Assembly: GCA_963702565.1 (NCBI GenBank)
Contig: CAVPDE010000029.1
Coordinates: forward strand, 1-64,000
Source: CAVPDE01 sp963702565
GTDB lineage: Bacteria > Desulfobacterota > DSM-4660 > Desulfatiglandales > HGW-15
Direction: 5' to 3'
Length of the DNA: 64,000 bases
The position numbers were made by a program, and so were the translations under genes. Of the stretch, positions 45,049 to 53,878 are shown in pieces (within the stretch, counting starts at the first letter, position 1; every line of letters begins with the position of its first letter). The notes under the pieces are model-generated. The model saw only the letters and a list, made by a program, of their open reading frames with translations. It did no database searches and was not told the DNA's origin.

Positions 45049-45302
45049 AAATCATGGTAGGGGCGGTTGTCCAGGGGAAAAGCTCTTTGGCCTATAAAAC
45101 CGGCAACTGGCGGGATCAAAGGCCGGTGCTTGATGTCGACCGCTGCAAAGCATGCGGTCAGTGCGAAGAAGTCTGCCCGGACAACGCTGTGCATGTGATC
45201 GATGAGGTCTACGTCATTGACTACGATTTCTGCAAAGGATGTGGGTTGTGTGCTTACGAATGTCCCGCTCAAGCGATCGAAATGGTAAAAGAGGAGAAGT
45301 AG
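45045..45302 (+). CDS. porD: 2-oxoacid:ferredoxin oxidoreductase delta (ferredoxin) subunit
   Basis: This 85-residue protein binds two 4Fe-4S clusters through CKACGQCEEVCP and CKGCGLCAYECP. It carries electrons from the alpha/beta catalytic unit to external ferredoxin. The N-terminal 35 residues (KTGNWRDQRPVLD) match PorD. It lies between the gamma and alpha genes with a 4-bp overlap and a 1-bp gap. Confidence 0.9.
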   Translation: MKIMVGAVVQGKSSLAYKTGNWRDQRPVLDVDRCKACGQCEEVCPDNAVHVIDEVYVIDYDFCKGCGLCAYECPAQAIEMVKEEK

Positions 45303-45303
45303 T

Positions 45304-46494
45304 ATGAGCTATGTCAAAGTGGTGGAAGGTTCCGAAGCAGTCGCTTTCGCCGTGAAGGCGTGCCGCCCTCAAGTCATTTCCGCCTATCCTATCAGCCCAC
45401 AGACTCATATTGTTGAGCGGCTCGCACAGATGCGGGCGGACGGTGAACTCGATGCGGAGTACGTGAGGGTGGAATCCGAGTTTTCTGCAGCCAGCGTGAT
45501 CAGCGGAGGTTCTGCAGCAGGGAGTCGTTCTTACACTGCTTCTTCTTCTCAAGGACTCCTTCTGATGACAGAGGTTCTTTACGCAAGCGTCGGTCTCCGC
45601 TTGCCCTTCGTGATTACAGGGGTTAATCGAGCCATTTCTGCTCCGATCAGCATCCAGGTGGACTACCAGGACACGATAAGTCTTAGGGACTCAGGTGTCA
45701 TACAACTCTACGTGGAGAGCAGCCAGGAAGCGTATGACGCTCACATCGCCGCATTCAAGATTGCCGAGGATCCCGGCATTTTGCTTCCAGTCATGGTGTG
45801 CATGGACGGATGGATCCTTACCCACTCTTATGAAAGGGTGTCCTTCCTGGACCAGGCCGAAGTCGATCGCTTCCTCCCTCCATTCAGACCCATCAATTTC
45901 CTGGATGAAAAGAATCCTAAGACCTGGGGGTCCTATGCCGAGGACAACGTTCTGATGGAATTCAAGTATTCCGTCCAGAAGGCCATGCTCTATGGAAAAC
46001 ACCGGATCAAAGAGATCTTCTCCGAGCTTTCACAGATCACCGGCCGAGATCATGGCGGGCTGATTGAGGCCTACCGGACAGAAGGGGCTGAAGTGATTCT
46101 CGTCGCCATGGGATCCCTGGCAGGGACGGTTAAGGATGCGGTAGATCGCCTCCGATCCGAAGGGAAACCGGCTGGGCTTGTCAAGATTCGTTGCTACAGG
46201 CCGTTCCCACATGAAGATATTTGGGAAGCGATCAAAGGAGCTCGTGTTGTCGCGGTCATGGAAGCCGATTTCTCGATGGGAAGTGAAGGGGCTGTCGGGA
46301 TGGATCTTAAGGCCAAAGTCTGCGGAAGACCCGGAGCTCCTCTCGTGCTTGATTTCATCACAGGCCTAGGCGGCCGAGAGGTCAATCAGCAAACAGTGGA
46401 AGAAGTGGTCGCGGAAGCGCAGAAGGCGGTCAGCAAGAAATTACCGCCGGTTGAATCATACTGGGTGGGTTTAGACCCATCGATTGTCCCTTAG
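45304..46494 (+). CDS. porA: 2-oxoacid:ferredoxin oxidoreductase alpha subunit
   Basis: This 396-residue subunit carries the pyrimidine-binding half of the thiamine diphosphate site (SAYPISPQTHIVERLA, VESEFSAASVISGGSAAG) and the transketolase C-like domain near the end. Family features such as YTASSSQGLLLMTEVLY are present. Substrate could be pyruvate or an aromatic or branched 2-oxoacid. The control by a local IclR protein favours a catabolic 2-oxoacid. Confidence 0.88.
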   Translation: MSYVKVVEGSEAVAFAVKACRPQVISAYPISPQTHIVERLAQMRADGELDAEYVRVESEFSAASVISGGSAAGSRSYTASSSQGLLLMTEVLYASVGLRLPFVITGVNRAISAPISIQVDYQDTISLRDSGVIQLYVESSQEAYDAHIAAFKIAEDPGILLPVMVCMDGWILTHSYERVSFLDQAEVDRFLPPFRPINFLDEKNPKTWGSYAEDNVLMEFKYSVQKAMLYGKHRIKEIFSELSQITGRDHGGLIEAYRTEGAEVILVAMGSLAGTVKDAVDRLRSEGKPAGLVKIRCYRPFPHEDIWEAIKGARVVAVMEADFSMGSEGAVGMDLKAKVCGRPGAPLVLDFITGLGGREVNQQTVEEVVAEAQKAVSKKLPPVESYWVGLDPSIVP

Positions 46495-46503
46495 GAGTGA
46501 AGC

Positions 46504-47436
46504 ATGAAGAAAAAAGCGGTTCCCCAGACAGATCTTTTTGTTTCAGGCCATCGGGCCTGCCAAGGATGTGGAATGGCTCTTAGCGTGAGACATATTCTCA
46601 GAGCGACGGGCAATGAGGTGATTGTTGTTTCCCCAACAGGGTGTCTTGAGACCTTCACTTCCCCGTATGGTTACTCCCCGTGGGGAGTCCCCTGGATTCA
46701 TCATCTTTTTGAGAATGGCCCTGCCATTGCCTCAGGTGTCGTCGCAGCACTTAAGGCGCAGAAAAGGGATCATGTCCGGGTGGTGGCTATCGGTGGAGAT
46801 GGAGGAACTTTCGACATAGGCTTTGGGTCTCTATCGGGAATGCTCGAACGGGGGGACGATGTGCTCTATCTCTGCGTGGATAACGGCGCATATATGAATA
46901 CTGGAGGGCAGCGGAGCGGAGCAACCCCCACCTATTCTTCAACAACCACGGAGCCCGCAGGCAAGATGTCGAGAGGCAAAACGCAGCTCAAGAAGGATCT
47001 GCCCGCGATCGTCGCCGCCCATGGTGTGCCCTATGTCGCGACAGCCTCCGCGGCTCACATCAAAGATCTGCAGAAGAAGGTCAAGAAAGCGATGACCTTT
47101 AGAGGTCCACGCTACATCCAGATCGACACTCCATGTCCTTCGGTTTGGGGCTTCCCCTCTGATCGTACTCTGGAGGTTGGGAGGTTGGGGGTCGAATGCG
47201 GCCTCGTTCCCTTGTTTGAAATCGAGGATGGCAAGATCACGAGCGTCCGAAGAATAAAAAAGAAGATTCCCGTAGAGGGATACCTGAAAGCTCAAGGACG
47301 GTTCAAGCACCTATTCGGCAAGGAGCCTCGTCGGGAAGAGATCAAACAGATTCAAGCCTTGGCTGAAGCGAATATCAAAAAGTATGGGCTCCTGAAAAAG
47401 GACGGCGCTGGAGAAAGCACAAAGAAAAGATCTTGA
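46504..47436 (+). CDS. porB: 2-oxoacid:ferredoxin oxidoreductase beta subunit
   Basis: The 310-residue beta subunit binds thiamine diphosphate and a 4Fe-4S cluster. Cysteines appear in HRACQGCGMAL, SPTGCLE and, towards the end, DTPCPSVWGF. The TPP motif is GGDGGTFDIGFGSLSGMLERGDD followed by DNGAYMNTGGQRS. Length and motifs match PorB of four-subunit enzymes. It ends the operon, 104 bp before an SDR gene. Confidence 0.88.
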   Translation: MKKKAVPQTDLFVSGHRACQGCGMALSVRHILRATGNEVIVVSPTGCLETFTSPYGYSPWGVPWIHHLFENGPAIASGVVAALKAQKRDHVRVVAIGGDGGTFDIGFGSLSGMLERGDDVLYLCVDNGAYMNTGGQRSGATPTYSSTTTEPAGKMSRGKTQLKKDLPAIVAAHGVPYVATASAAHIKDLQKKVKKAMTFRGPRYIQIDTPCPSVWGFPSDRTLEVGRLGVECGLVPLFEIEDGKITSVRRIKKKIPVEGYLKAQGRFKHLFGKEPRREEIKQIQALAEANIKKYGLLKKDGAGESTKKRS

Positions 47437-47540
47437 ACAGGCTCACCCTTGATGGTCAGGTCGCGCTGGTACATGAGGTGTCATTGCCTGCTTCAAGAGG
47501 TCGGAGGTTTCGTGATGGACAGGGCTGAAAGGAGAGCAGC

Positions 47541-48299
47541 ATGATACTGGATAAATTTCGAATTGAGGGAAAGGTTGCCGTGGTCACGGGTGGGACAACC
47601 GGGATCGGGAAGGGAATTGCCCTGGCCCTGGCCGAGGCTGGAGCCGATGTTGTCGCCGTGAGCCTGATCAAGGATAAGGATATCGAGGACCGGCTCCGCG
47701 AACTGGGCCGGAGATATCGGTATCATTATGCGGATCTCTCCGTAAGGGAGCAGACGAAAGGGATCCTCCCTTTTGTTCTGCAAGAGATGGGAAGAGTAGA
47801 TATCCTGGTCAATTGTGCCGGCATTGGGCCAAGGTTCCCTGCGGAGCAGTTCCCTGAAGACCAGTGGGTTAAGGTCCTGGAGATTGATCTGACCGCTGCT
47901 TTTATTCTTTCCCAGGCGGCAGGTCAATTCATGCTCAAAGCGGGAAAAGGCAAAATCATTAATATTTCGTCGATTCTTGGCTTCCAGGGCGGGATCAACA
48001 ATGCGGCCTATGCTTCCTGCAAACATGCCATAGCGGGCCTGACCAAGGCGTTGGCTAATGACTGGGCAAGCAAGGGCATCAACGTGAATGCCATCGCCCC
48101 TGGGTACTTCGCTACTGAATTCATTGCCGCCCTCATGCAGAATCCGGAGCGGACAAAAGTCATCCTAGGAAGAGTCCCGGCCGGCCGCTTCGGTCAGCCA
48201 GAGGATATTGGAGGAGCTGCAGTGTTCCTGGCCTCACCGGCATCCGATTTCCTCCACGGAGTGGTTCTGCCTGTTGATGGCGGGTGGCTTTCCTGGTGA
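47541..48299 (+). CDS. SDR-family dehydrogenase (KduD-like)
   Basis: This 252-residue short-chain dehydrogenase has the cofactor motif TGGTTGIGKGIAL, NCAGIG, an active-site Ser in NISSILG and the YASCK catalytic Tyr-Lys pair. The N-terminus MILDKFRIEGKVAVVTGG resembles 2-deoxy-D-gluconate 3-dehydrogenase, but the real substrate is probably dictated by the neighbouring catabolic genes. AAGGAGAGCAGC sets the start. It lies between por and the first Nuo-like module. Confidence 0.85.
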   Translation: MILDKFRIEGKVAVVTGGTTGIGKGIALALAEAGADVVAVSLIKDKDIEDRLRELGRRYRYHYADLSVREQTKGILPFVLQEMGRVDILVNCAGIGPRFPAEQFPEDQWVKVLEIDLTAAFILSQAAGQFMLKAGKGKIINISSILGFQGGINNAAYASCKHAIAGLTKALANDWASKGINVNAIAPGYFATEFIAALMQNPERTKVILGRVPAGRFGQPEDIGGAAVFLASPASDFLHGVVLPVDGGWLSW

Positions 48300-48443
48300 G
48301 GTCGCCGACTTTGCTGGAAACACCGGTCCCAGAAGCCGTGCACAGACTGAGGAGTTGGTTAGGTAAAGCAGGGAAGTCGGGCATGAGCCCATTCCAAAAC
48401 GGCCCAGGACTCACTTATGGGGGGAATGGAGGTAGGGAGGGGT

Positions 48444-49538
48444 ATGGAGACGATTCGATTGAAGATCGATGGGAAGGATGTGGGAGCGGAGAGGGGGAGG
48501 ACGATTCTGGAGGCGGCGAAGCAGGTTGGGATTGAGATTCCGACGCTGTGCCACAAGGAGGAGTTGAGTCCTTTTGGTGGATGCCGGCTGTGTGTGGTGG
48601 AGGTGGAGGGCCGGAGTCAGTTGGTGGGCTCGTGCCACACACCGATTGAGGAGGGGATGGTGATTCGCACTCGTTCCGCGAAGGTGATGGCGTCGCGGAA
48701 GGGGACGATGGAGTTGTTGTTTGCGGGGCATACGGGTCCGTGCGTGACGGATCGGAGGGTAGAGGAGTGTGAGTTGCATAATTTGGCGGCGGCCATAGAA
48801 TCGGGGCCTCCGAGGTTTAGGGTGAAGGCGCCGAGGTTTCATCGTCTGGAGGATGTGAGTCTGTACGTCTGGCGGGACATGTCGAAGTGTATTTTGTGTG
48901 GGAGGTGTGTGCGGGCTTGTCGAGAGATTGCGGGGCAGGAGGTGTACAGCACGGCGTATCGGGGGTTCAGGAGCAAGGTGGTGGTGGATTTTGATGAACC
49001 GCTGAACAAAGAGGTTTGCAAGGATTGTGGGATCTGTGTGGAGTATTGTCCTACCACGGCGTTGCAGTGGGCGGAACGCCGGGAGGGGATCAGCGGTGAA
49101 GGGAAGGGGAAGCCTGCTCCGATGGGCAGATCCAGAGAGAAGCTTCTTGGCATGCTGGAGGGGGAACAAAGGAAGAGAGGATTTGTATCCCGGGGTGCCA
49201 TGGTGGAGATGGGGGGCAAGCTGGGGATGCCTTTGAGTGAGGTTTATGGGGTGGCGACCTTCTATGCGTTTATCTCGGTAGTGCCTGAGGCCCGAAACGT
49301 GATTCGGATATGCAAGAGTCTGCCCTGTTACATGCGGGATGGGCGGATGATCATAGAGAGTATTGAGAAGGAGCTTGGGATAGGGCCAGGGGGGAGCACT
49401 GGGGACGGCAAGTTTTCTTTTGAGCTGACGAACTGTATTGGGGCTTGTGATCAGGCGCCTGCGATGCTGGTCAACGACGATGTGCATGGGGACCTGACTC
49501 CTGAGAGGATTTCTGGGATTCTGAAATCCTACCAATAG
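48444..49538 (+). CDS. NuoG-NuoE-type fusion protein, copy 1
   Basis: This protein of about 365 residues joins two diaphorase parts. Residues 1-230 are a NuoG N-terminal half: a 2Fe-2S domain (CHKEELSPFGGCRLC), the His-Cys cluster segment (HTGPC, C..HNL) and two ferredoxin sites (CILCGRCVRACREI, CKDCGICVEYCP). Residues about 250-365 are NuoE-like: a helical part and a thioredoxin-like 2Fe-2S part with CKSLPCYM and NCIGACDQAP. It would wire NADH chemistry in NuoF to a partner enzyme. GGAGGT lies 10 nt before ATG 48444; ATG 48426 is an alternative. The coding strand is strikingly G-rich compared with neighbours. Confidence 0.85.
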   Translation: METIRLKIDGKDVGAERGRTILEAAKQVGIEIPTLCHKEELSPFGGCRLCVVEVEGRSQLVGSCHTPIEEGMVIRTRSAKVMASRKGTMELLFAGHTGPCVTDRRVEECELHNLAAAIESGPPRFRVKAPRFHRLEDVSLYVWRDMSKCILCGRCVRACREIAGQEVYSTAYRGFRSKVVVDFDEPLNKEVCKDCGICVEYCPTTALQWAERREGISGEGKGKPAPMGRSREKLLGMLEGEQRKRGFVSRGAMVEMGGKLGMPLSEVYGVATFYAFISVVPEARNVIRICKSLPCYMRDGRMIIESIEKELGIGPGGSTGDGKFSFELTNCIGACDQAPAMLVNDDVHGDLTPERISGILKSYQ

Positions 49539-49563
49539 GAGATCTGAGTGGGGAGGATGGATC

Positions 49564-50785
49564 ATGCCTGAGAGACGGATAGTGTTGAAGAATTGTGGAG
49601 CAATCGATCCCGGGGATATTGGCGACTACATGAGGAAGGATGGGTTCAGGGGTTTATCGAAGGCGCGGGGGTTGAAGCCCGAGGCGGTGATCGAGGAAGT
49701 GAAGAGGTCGGGGTTGAGGGGCCGTGGAGGAGCGGGGTTTCCGTGTGGGGTAAAGTGGGAGTTGGCGAGGAAGAGTGAAGGGTCGGAGCGGTTTCTGATC
49801 TGCAATGCTGATGAAGGGGAGATGGGGACCTTTAAGGACAGGTATATTATCGAGAATGATCCCTTTCCTGTTGATGGAGGGAATGGGGATTGCCGCTTAT
49901 GCGATTGGTGCGAGCAAGGTCTATATCTATCTTCGAGGAGAGTATCGCTATCTTCTGGGGAAACTGAGGAATGCCCTTGCGCAGGTGAAGGAAAGAGGTC
50001 TGCTTGGGGATTTGGAGGTGGAGATCTGTGAAGGGGCTGGGGCGTATGTTTGTGGGGAAGAATCTGCTTTGATGAACTCGATTGAAGGGAGGCGGGGGGA
50101 AGCGAGGTTTAGACCGCCCTACCCGCCCAGTCAGGGGTTATGGGATAAGCCCACGATCATCAACAATGTGGAGACGCTATGCAATCTTCCTGGGATCCTG
50201 CTCAATGGGGCGCAGTGGTTCAGCGCCATAGGGACGGAGAAGAGCAAGGGGACGAAGATTTTTTCTGTGAGTGGAGATGTGCAGAGGCCGGGCATTTATG
50301 AGTTGGAGATGGGGAGTTCTTTGAAGGAGCTGGTGATGGACTTGGCCGGGGCGAAGGATCTGAAGATGGTGCAAGTGGGAGGAGCGACGGGCCGGATACT
50401 TCCCCAGTCCATGATGGAGACCAAGCTTTGCTTTGAAGGAGTGCTGGGCTCTGGGGGAGTGGTGGTGTTTGATCGGAGCAGGGATGTGATTGAGATGGTC
50501 TATCACATGGTGGAGTTTCTTGCTGAAGAATCGTGCGGGAAGTGTGCCCCGTGCCGTGAAGGGACAGAGGTGATGGTGGAGATTCTGGGTCGGCTCAAGA
50601 GTGGGGATGGAGTGCAAGAAGACCTGGAGGTGCTGAAGGATTTGGGGGAGGTGATGAGGGGGAGTTCGTTGTGTGGTCTTGGCCAGGGGACCCCTGTTCC
50701 CGTGCAGGACAGTTTGGAGTATTTCAGGGGGGAGTATGAGACGCGTATTGCCCAATCGCAGTTCATCAGGAGCGTGAGAGGGTAG
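49564..50785 (+). pseudogene. NuoF-type diaphorase subunit, copy 1, frameshifted
   Basis: NuoF-like proteins bind FMN, NADH and a 4Fe-4S cluster. The 5' frame reads GRGGAGFPCGVKWE and NADEGEMGTFKDR, and the 3' frame continues with GAGAYVCGEESALMNSIEG and the cluster motif ESCGKCAPCREG. The frame breaks at 49861, where this copy has CCCTTTCC and the intact second copy has CCTTTCC: one extra C. Everything else matches the 406-residue intact copy closely. It may be a sequencing slip or a real inactivation covered by copy 2. Confidence 0.85.
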
Positions 50786-50866
50786 TGATAGAAACGTGTT
50801 TGGTTGTGGTCATGTCAGCAGGGGGGCGTCTTTTTTGAAGGCTAGCGTAGAAGGAGGTCATGAGGG

Positions 50867-51436
50867 ATGAAGAAGTACATATGTCCATATTGCTCGACGG
50901 TGTTTGCCTCGGTTGAGCAATTGAAAGAGCACGTGGTGACGGTTCATCCATCGGAGCCTCTCCCTGAGCCGGAGGGGGTGGTGGCTTTCACGGTGAATGG
51001 TCGAAAGTACCGTTTGAGTGTGGAGCCGCAATGGACCCTGTACTATGTGATTCACGATATCCTGGGGTTGACGGGGGTGAAGATGTTCTGTGACCGGGGG
51101 GCCTGTGGGTCCTGTACGGTCATCATGGATGGCAGACCCATCCTCTCCTGCATGACGTTAGTCATAGAATGTGGAGGCAAAAACATAGAGACGGTTGAGG
51201 GGATAGCGACGGAGCAACATCCTTTGATTGATTCCTACGTGAAACACCACTGCATGCAGTGTGGGTATTGCACACCGGGGTTTGTGACGACGGCGAAAGC
51301 TCTGCTAGACAAAAACCCCGACCCTACCCAAGAACAGATCAGGGAAGCGTTGGGCGGCAATCTCTGTCGGTGCGGAACTTACCCTCAGCATGCGATCGCG
51401 GTGCTGGAGGCGGCGGAAACGTTACGCAAAAGGTGA
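50867..51436 (+). CDS. Mo-hydroxylase 2Fe-2S subunit with N-terminal zinc finger, copy 1
   Basis: Residues about 35-189 are a CoxS/XdhC-type subunit with two 2Fe-2S clusters: CDRGACGSC with a later Cys in ILSC, and CMQCGYCTPGF with NLCRCGTY. Residues 1-30 form a C2H2-like zinc finger: Cys6, Cys9, His22, His27 (C-x2-C-x12-H-x4-H, YICPYCSTVFASVEQLKEH). That extension is not part of the usual 155-165 residue subunit. The gene follows the NuoF gene and its stop overlaps the CoxL start by one base. The zinc finger could dock the subunit on the Nuo-like diaphorase; that is inference. Confidence 0.87.
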   Translation: MKKYICPYCSTVFASVEQLKEHVVTVHPSEPLPEPEGVVAFTVNGRKYRLSVEPQWTLYYVIHDILGLTGVKMFCDRGACGSCTVIMDGRPILSCMTLVIECGGKNIETVEGIATEQHPLIDSYVKHHCMQCGYCTPGFVTTAKALLDKNPDPTQEQIREALGGNLCRCGTYPQHAIAVLEAAETLRKR

Positions 51437-53868
51437 TGACCATGACGGAGAAGGTAAAAGGCGAATACGAAAAAATGAAGTCTGATGGTCAGTATCACAT
51501 TGGCCCCGATATCCCAACCATCACGTTCGATGCCATTGGTCGAAGGGGAATTACTCGAATGGATGGGCTTGAGAAAGCGAGCGGGCAGGCTGTCTATACG
51601 AGGGATGTTCAAATCGCCGGCATGTTGTATGCCAAGGTTATGGCATCCCCCTATCCTAGGGCCAAGATTTCACGGATGGACACCCGTTTTATTGAAGCGA
51701 CTCCAGGGGTGAGGGCGGTCATCCGATTCGACGACCCGGAAATCAAAGGGAAAATGCTGAACGGGAGCTATTTCGGCCCTGAATGGGTGTGCCCGGACAT
51801 TGCTGGCTGGGCTTTGAAGCCGGTTCGGCCTGTTCTTGGGGATGAGGCTTGGTATGAAGGGCAGCCCCTTGGGTTAGCCGTAGCTGCAGACAATGAGGAT
51901 ATTGCGGTTGAAGCGCTTTCAAGGGTAAAGGTGGAATGGGAGGAGTTCCCCTTTGTTCTGGATGGGGAAGACGCCCTGAAATCAGATGCTTCCATTTTGC
52001 GACCCGGTGCCAGGGACAATCTGCTGACGGATCCTAGATCTCTGATTGAAAAGGGAGACATAGAAAAAGGCTTCAAAGAAGCCGACAGGATTATCGAGTT
52101 CGATGCAAGAAGATCCGCGCATTTTTGGGCCGGTGCCGAACTCCCCAGCGTGCTGATCAGATGGGTCGGGGATAAACTTGAGATGTGGGCCTATCAGCAA
52201 CAGCCTCACCATGCCAAGATGCTTCTCTCGGAAGCTCTGAACCTCCCGATGAACAAGATCACCATGCACACCCCCTACATGGGTTGCTCCTTTGGAGGCA
52301 GAGGGAATCCCGCCAATAACTCAGAGAACGGCATGAATATTCTGGCGACACTGTTTTCGAAGAGGACCAATCGGCCGGTGAAGATGACCTATAACAGGCG
52401 GGAGGCTTTCTTCGGCGAATCGGGGGATATGATGGCCAGTCATATCAAGATTGGCGTCAAAGAGGATGGAACCATCACGGCTGTGGACATTAAGAACCTG
52501 TTTGACGTGTATATGTGCACCCCTGGAGCTGAGCACCTTGTCGACAACACGAGCATCCCGAACATCCGCTGCGAAACCCGGACCGCTGATGTGAGCAAAG
52601 GGCCGGCTTGGTGGTGTCGCTGCGAGCAGTTGCCGAACAGCTTTTGTCTGACCCTCATCTTCGATCATGTGGCGGCTGAGCTGGGTCTGGATCCTACGGA
52701 GGTCGCTCTAAAGAATGATGGGTGTGAGGGAAAAGACAAGAGTCACCTTTTGGAGTACAAAAGAAAGCATGGATTTCCAGAAATAGACAGCCTGAGAGAG
52801 TGTATTGAAGCGGGGAAAAAAGCCATCGGCTGGAATGAAAAATGGCATGCGCCGGGAGCGAGAAAACTTCCCAACGGGAGAATGCACGGCATCGGTTTTA
52901 CATGGAACCATGAATGGGATGATGTGCGAGGGACTGCTTCCGCCGCGGTGATGATTGAGAACGACGGAACCGTGAGCATCCTTGCTGAGCATCCTGACAT
53001 TGGTGTGAACCCTTGGACCGCTTACTGCCAGATTGTGGCCGATGAACTCGGTCTCCGGGTCCAGGACATCAATATAAAGCCTTTTTCGACAGACACTGGT
53101 TTTGCCCTAATGAGTCCGGATGGCTCCTGCAACCTGGTGTCCAACGGAATCGTAGTCAGGAAAGCCGCGAGAAAGGCGAAGGAGATGCTTCTTGAGCTGG
53201 CGGCAAGCAAGTTTGAAGGAGTTGTGCCCCAGGATCTCGAGGTGAAAGGGGAGCATGTGTTTGTGAAGAAAAATCCCGACAATACAAAGACCATCCGAGA
53301 AGTGGTTGCGAAAGCGATGCCCAGTTTTGTTTCCTGCGCTTTTTGGACAGAAGCTCCTGTAGTTGCATGGGCATGGCATACCCAGGGACTTTGGGGGGCA
53401 TCCCTCGAAACAGGCCGGCCGCGGCTATGCCGGCAAGCTCACTTTATGGAGGTGGAGGTAGATACGGAAACGGGGGAGATCCTCGTCACGAAGGTCGTTA
53501 ACGTGAATGACGTGGGCAAGGCCATTTCCCCCGAAACGGTCGAAGGGCAGATGTACGGCGGGACGTACATGGGGCTCGGACGCGCTCTCACCGAGGAACT
53601 GATTTGGGATAAGAAGACGGGTGTACTGCTGAATCGAAATCTCCTGGACTACAGATATGCTACCATGACCGATTATGGCCCAATAAAGACCATCATCATG
53701 GAATCGGGGATGGGGCATGGTCCCTACGGCTCATGCGGAATCGGAGAGGCAACCCCTACCGAGATCCCTGCTTTGTTAAGTCCCGCTGTTTTCAACGCCA
53801 TCGGCGTATGGATCGACGATTTTCCTCTAACGCCGGACAAAGTTCTTAGGGCCCTGGGCAAGGCTTAG
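51436..53868 (+). CDS. Molybdenum hydroxylase large (CoxL/XdhA-type) subunit
   Basis: This 810-residue catalytic subunit binds molybdopterin cytosine dinucleotide-type cofactor. The N-terminal domain (RRGITRMDGLEKASGQAVYTRD, MLYAKVMASPYPRAKI) and Mo domains are present: MGCSFGGRGNPANNSENGMN, PAWWCRCEQLPNSF, and the active-site glutamate in GIGEATPTEIPALLSP. The usual GQG-type loop reads DIGVNPWTAYCQI. The CODH active-site loop is not seen, so it is not a CO dehydrogenase. The substrate is probably an aromatic, heterocyclic or aldehyde compound. Start is ATG 51436, or ATG 51442. Confidence 0.87.
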   Translation: MTMTEKVKGEYEKMKSDGQYHIGPDIPTITFDAIGRRGITRMDGLEKASGQAVYTRDVQIAGMLYAKVMASPYPRAKISRMDTRFIEATPGVRAVIRFDDPEIKGKMLNGSYFGPEWVCPDIAGWALKPVRPVLGDEAWYEGQPLGLAVAADNEDIAVEALSRVKVEWEEFPFVLDGEDALKSDASILRPGARDNLLTDPRSLIEKGDIEKGFKEADRIIEFDARRSAHFWAGAELPSVLIRWVGDKLEMWAYQQQPHHAKMLLSEALNLPMNKITMHTPYMGCSFGGRGNPANNSENGMNILATLFSKRTNRPVKMTYNRREAFFGESGDMMASHIKIGVKEDGTITAVDIKNLFDVYMCTPGAEHLVDNTSIPNIRCETRTADVSKGPAWWCRCEQLPNSFCLTLIFDHVAAELGLDPTEVALKNDGCEGKDKSHLLEYKRKHGFPEIDSLRECIEAGKKAIGWNEKWHAPGARKLPNGRMHGIGFTWNHEWDDVRGTASAAVMIENDGTVSILAEHPDIGVNPWTAYCQIVADELGLRVQDINIKPFSTDTGFALMSPDGSCNLVSNGIVVRKAARKAKEMLLELAASKFEGVVPQDLEVKGEHVFVKKNPDNTKTIREVVAKAMPSFVSCAFWTEAPVVAWAWHTQGLWGASLETGRPRLCRQAHFMEVEVDTETGEILVTKVVNVNDVGKAISPETVEGQMYGGTYMGLGRALTEELIWDKKTGVLLNRNLLDYRYATMTDYGPIKTIIMESGMGHGPYGSCGIGEATPTEIPALLSPAVFNAIGVWIDDFPLTPDKVLRALGKA

Positions 53869-53878
53869 GAGGACAGAA

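Larger units (their letters stand above)
48423..51155 (+). repeat. Duplicated module, copy 1
   Basis: This stretch is repeated at 60895-63589 with a constant offset of 12,472 bp up to the frameshift in the NuoF gene. The first gene differs by only about two bases and the second by about 15 by my reading. The spacer between NuoF and CoxS genes differs, the first 290 bp of coxS are again very similar, and similarity drops sharply at 51155. The direct-repeat pair flanks the Liv transporter and one SDR gene. Confidence 0.85.

Noticed and set aside
51436..53868. Carbon monoxide dehydrogenase (CoxL form I)
   Set aside because: The form I active-site loop with its catalytic cysteine was not found, so the general Mo hydroxylase call is kept.
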